Position numbers and translations under genes: made by a program. A stretch of 5,634 bases of DNA from Coriobacteriales bacterium (GTDB lineage: Bacteria > Actinomycetota > Coriobacteriia > Coriobacteriales > UBA8131). The stretch is taken from assembly GCA_031286245.1 (NCBI GenBank), contig JAITUO010000123.1, positions 1 through 5,634 on the forward strand, written 5' to 3'. Positions 5,381-5,634 of this stretch are shown here, piece after piece; positions within the stretch are counted from its first letter, which is position 1, and every line of letters starts with the position of its first letter. The notes under the pieces are model-generated. The model was not told the origin of the DNA. It saw only the letters and a list, made by a program, of their open reading frames with translations, and ran no database searches.

Positions 5381-5410
5381 TTGCCACAACGTCCAGCAAT
5401 CCCATATCAT
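5381..5410 (+). promoter_or_regulatory. Probable sigma70-type promoter of the Mrr-like gene
   Basis: TTGCCA (5381-5386) and TATCAT (5405-5410) each match consensus at five of six positions, with an 18-base spacer. Transcription would start near 5417, leaving a leader of about 63 bases before the ATG at 5480. The tandem 11-bp array lies immediately upstream. Confidence 0.5.
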
Positions 5411-5479
5411 GCTATCAAGTGTATAAACTGGTCACAGCCGGTGTATTTAACAGTTTTTCGAATAGCTAAGGGGGCATTC

Positions 5480-5634
5480 ATGTCGATACCATCGCAGAGT
5501 GAGATGTTCTTACTGGTATTACAACTCTATTCAGACGAAAAGGAACGCTCGCGAAAACAAGCTAAACATGAAATTCGGGAATCTTTGAACCTGACTTCAG
5601 AGGAAATCACGCTTCTAACCTCCAGTGGTGTACC
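5480..5634 (+). CDS. Mrr-type restriction endonuclease, N-terminal fragment (cut by window end)
   Basis: ATG at 5480 follows AAGGGGG (5468-5474) by five bases, and the frame is open to the window end (51 full codons). The start MSIPSQSEMFLLVLQL, then a charged helix (SDEKERSRKQAKHEI) and LNLTSEEITLLTSSGV, matches the layout of the Mrr N-terminal domain: 'IPtyxelmLPlL..l.DgkehslrE....l...l.LteeE...LlpSG'. This winged-helix-like domain precedes a PD-(D/E)xK nuclease domain in type IV, methylation-dependent restriction enzymes and related defence proteins. The nuclease part is outside the window, so activity and completeness cannot be judged. The assignment rests on about 50 residues recognised by eye. 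Confidence 0.75.
   Translation, partial: MSIPSQSEMFLLVLQLYSDEKERSRKQAKHEIRESLNLTSEEITLLTSSGV

Noticed and set aside
5422..5427. TATAAA as the -10 box of the Mrr-like gene
   Set aside because: No acceptable -35 box lies 16-18 bases upstream. TTGCCA-18-TATCAT is a better match on both boxes.

Overview
The window is bacterial DNA. It has two long secreted-protein genes in tandem on the + strand, framed by the cut-off ends of two unrelated genes. Base composition is moderate and Shine-Dalgarno sites are strong and purine-rich. The secreted proteins carry Sec signal peptides, 'MFxxC..L..LP' repeats and a dockerin-like C-terminus. Together these suggest an anaerobic, probably gut-associated Gram-positive such as a Clostridia-type Bacillota or a Coriobacteriia relative. 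The taxon is inference; no marker gene is present.

Layout: (1) 1-511, the 3' part of a CDP-alcohol phosphatidyltransferase. (2) 512-1208, about 0.7 kb without a convincing large gene. It holds a hairpin-forming repeat and the left arm (649-894) of a long inverted repeat, then a leader region with a 13-bp palindrome and a possible 15-codon leader ORF. (3) 1209-2888 and 2983-4941, two paralogous secreted proteins of 559 and 652 residues. Each runs signal peptide, PKD-like domain, cysteine-punctuated 31-residue BspA-like repeats, conserved cap, dockerin-like domain. (4) 4942-5479, non-coding. It holds the right arm (5047-5292) of the inverted repeat, four tandem 11-bp repeats and a good sigma70-type promoter. 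(5) 5480 to the end, the first 51 codons of an Mrr-type restriction endonuclease.

The main discovery-type observation is the architecture. A 246-bp sequence occurs twice in opposite orientation, about 80% identical by eye, and encloses exactly the two-gene cassette. Each arm is itself a self-complementary element of about 197 bp with terminal inverted repeats near 45 bp. This resembles a MITE or a long structured RNA/DNA hairpin, and no transposase is visible. The enclosed proteins differ in length by 93 residues, exactly three 31-residue repeats, while the N-terminal and C-terminal parts match in length to the residue.

Functionally, the two cassette proteins look like exported adhesin or binding proteins that a dockerin would attach to a cohesin-bearing partner. 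They probably form one transcription unit, although a weak hairpin lies between them. The lipid-synthesis gene and the restriction gene appear to be unrelated neighbours of the cassette.
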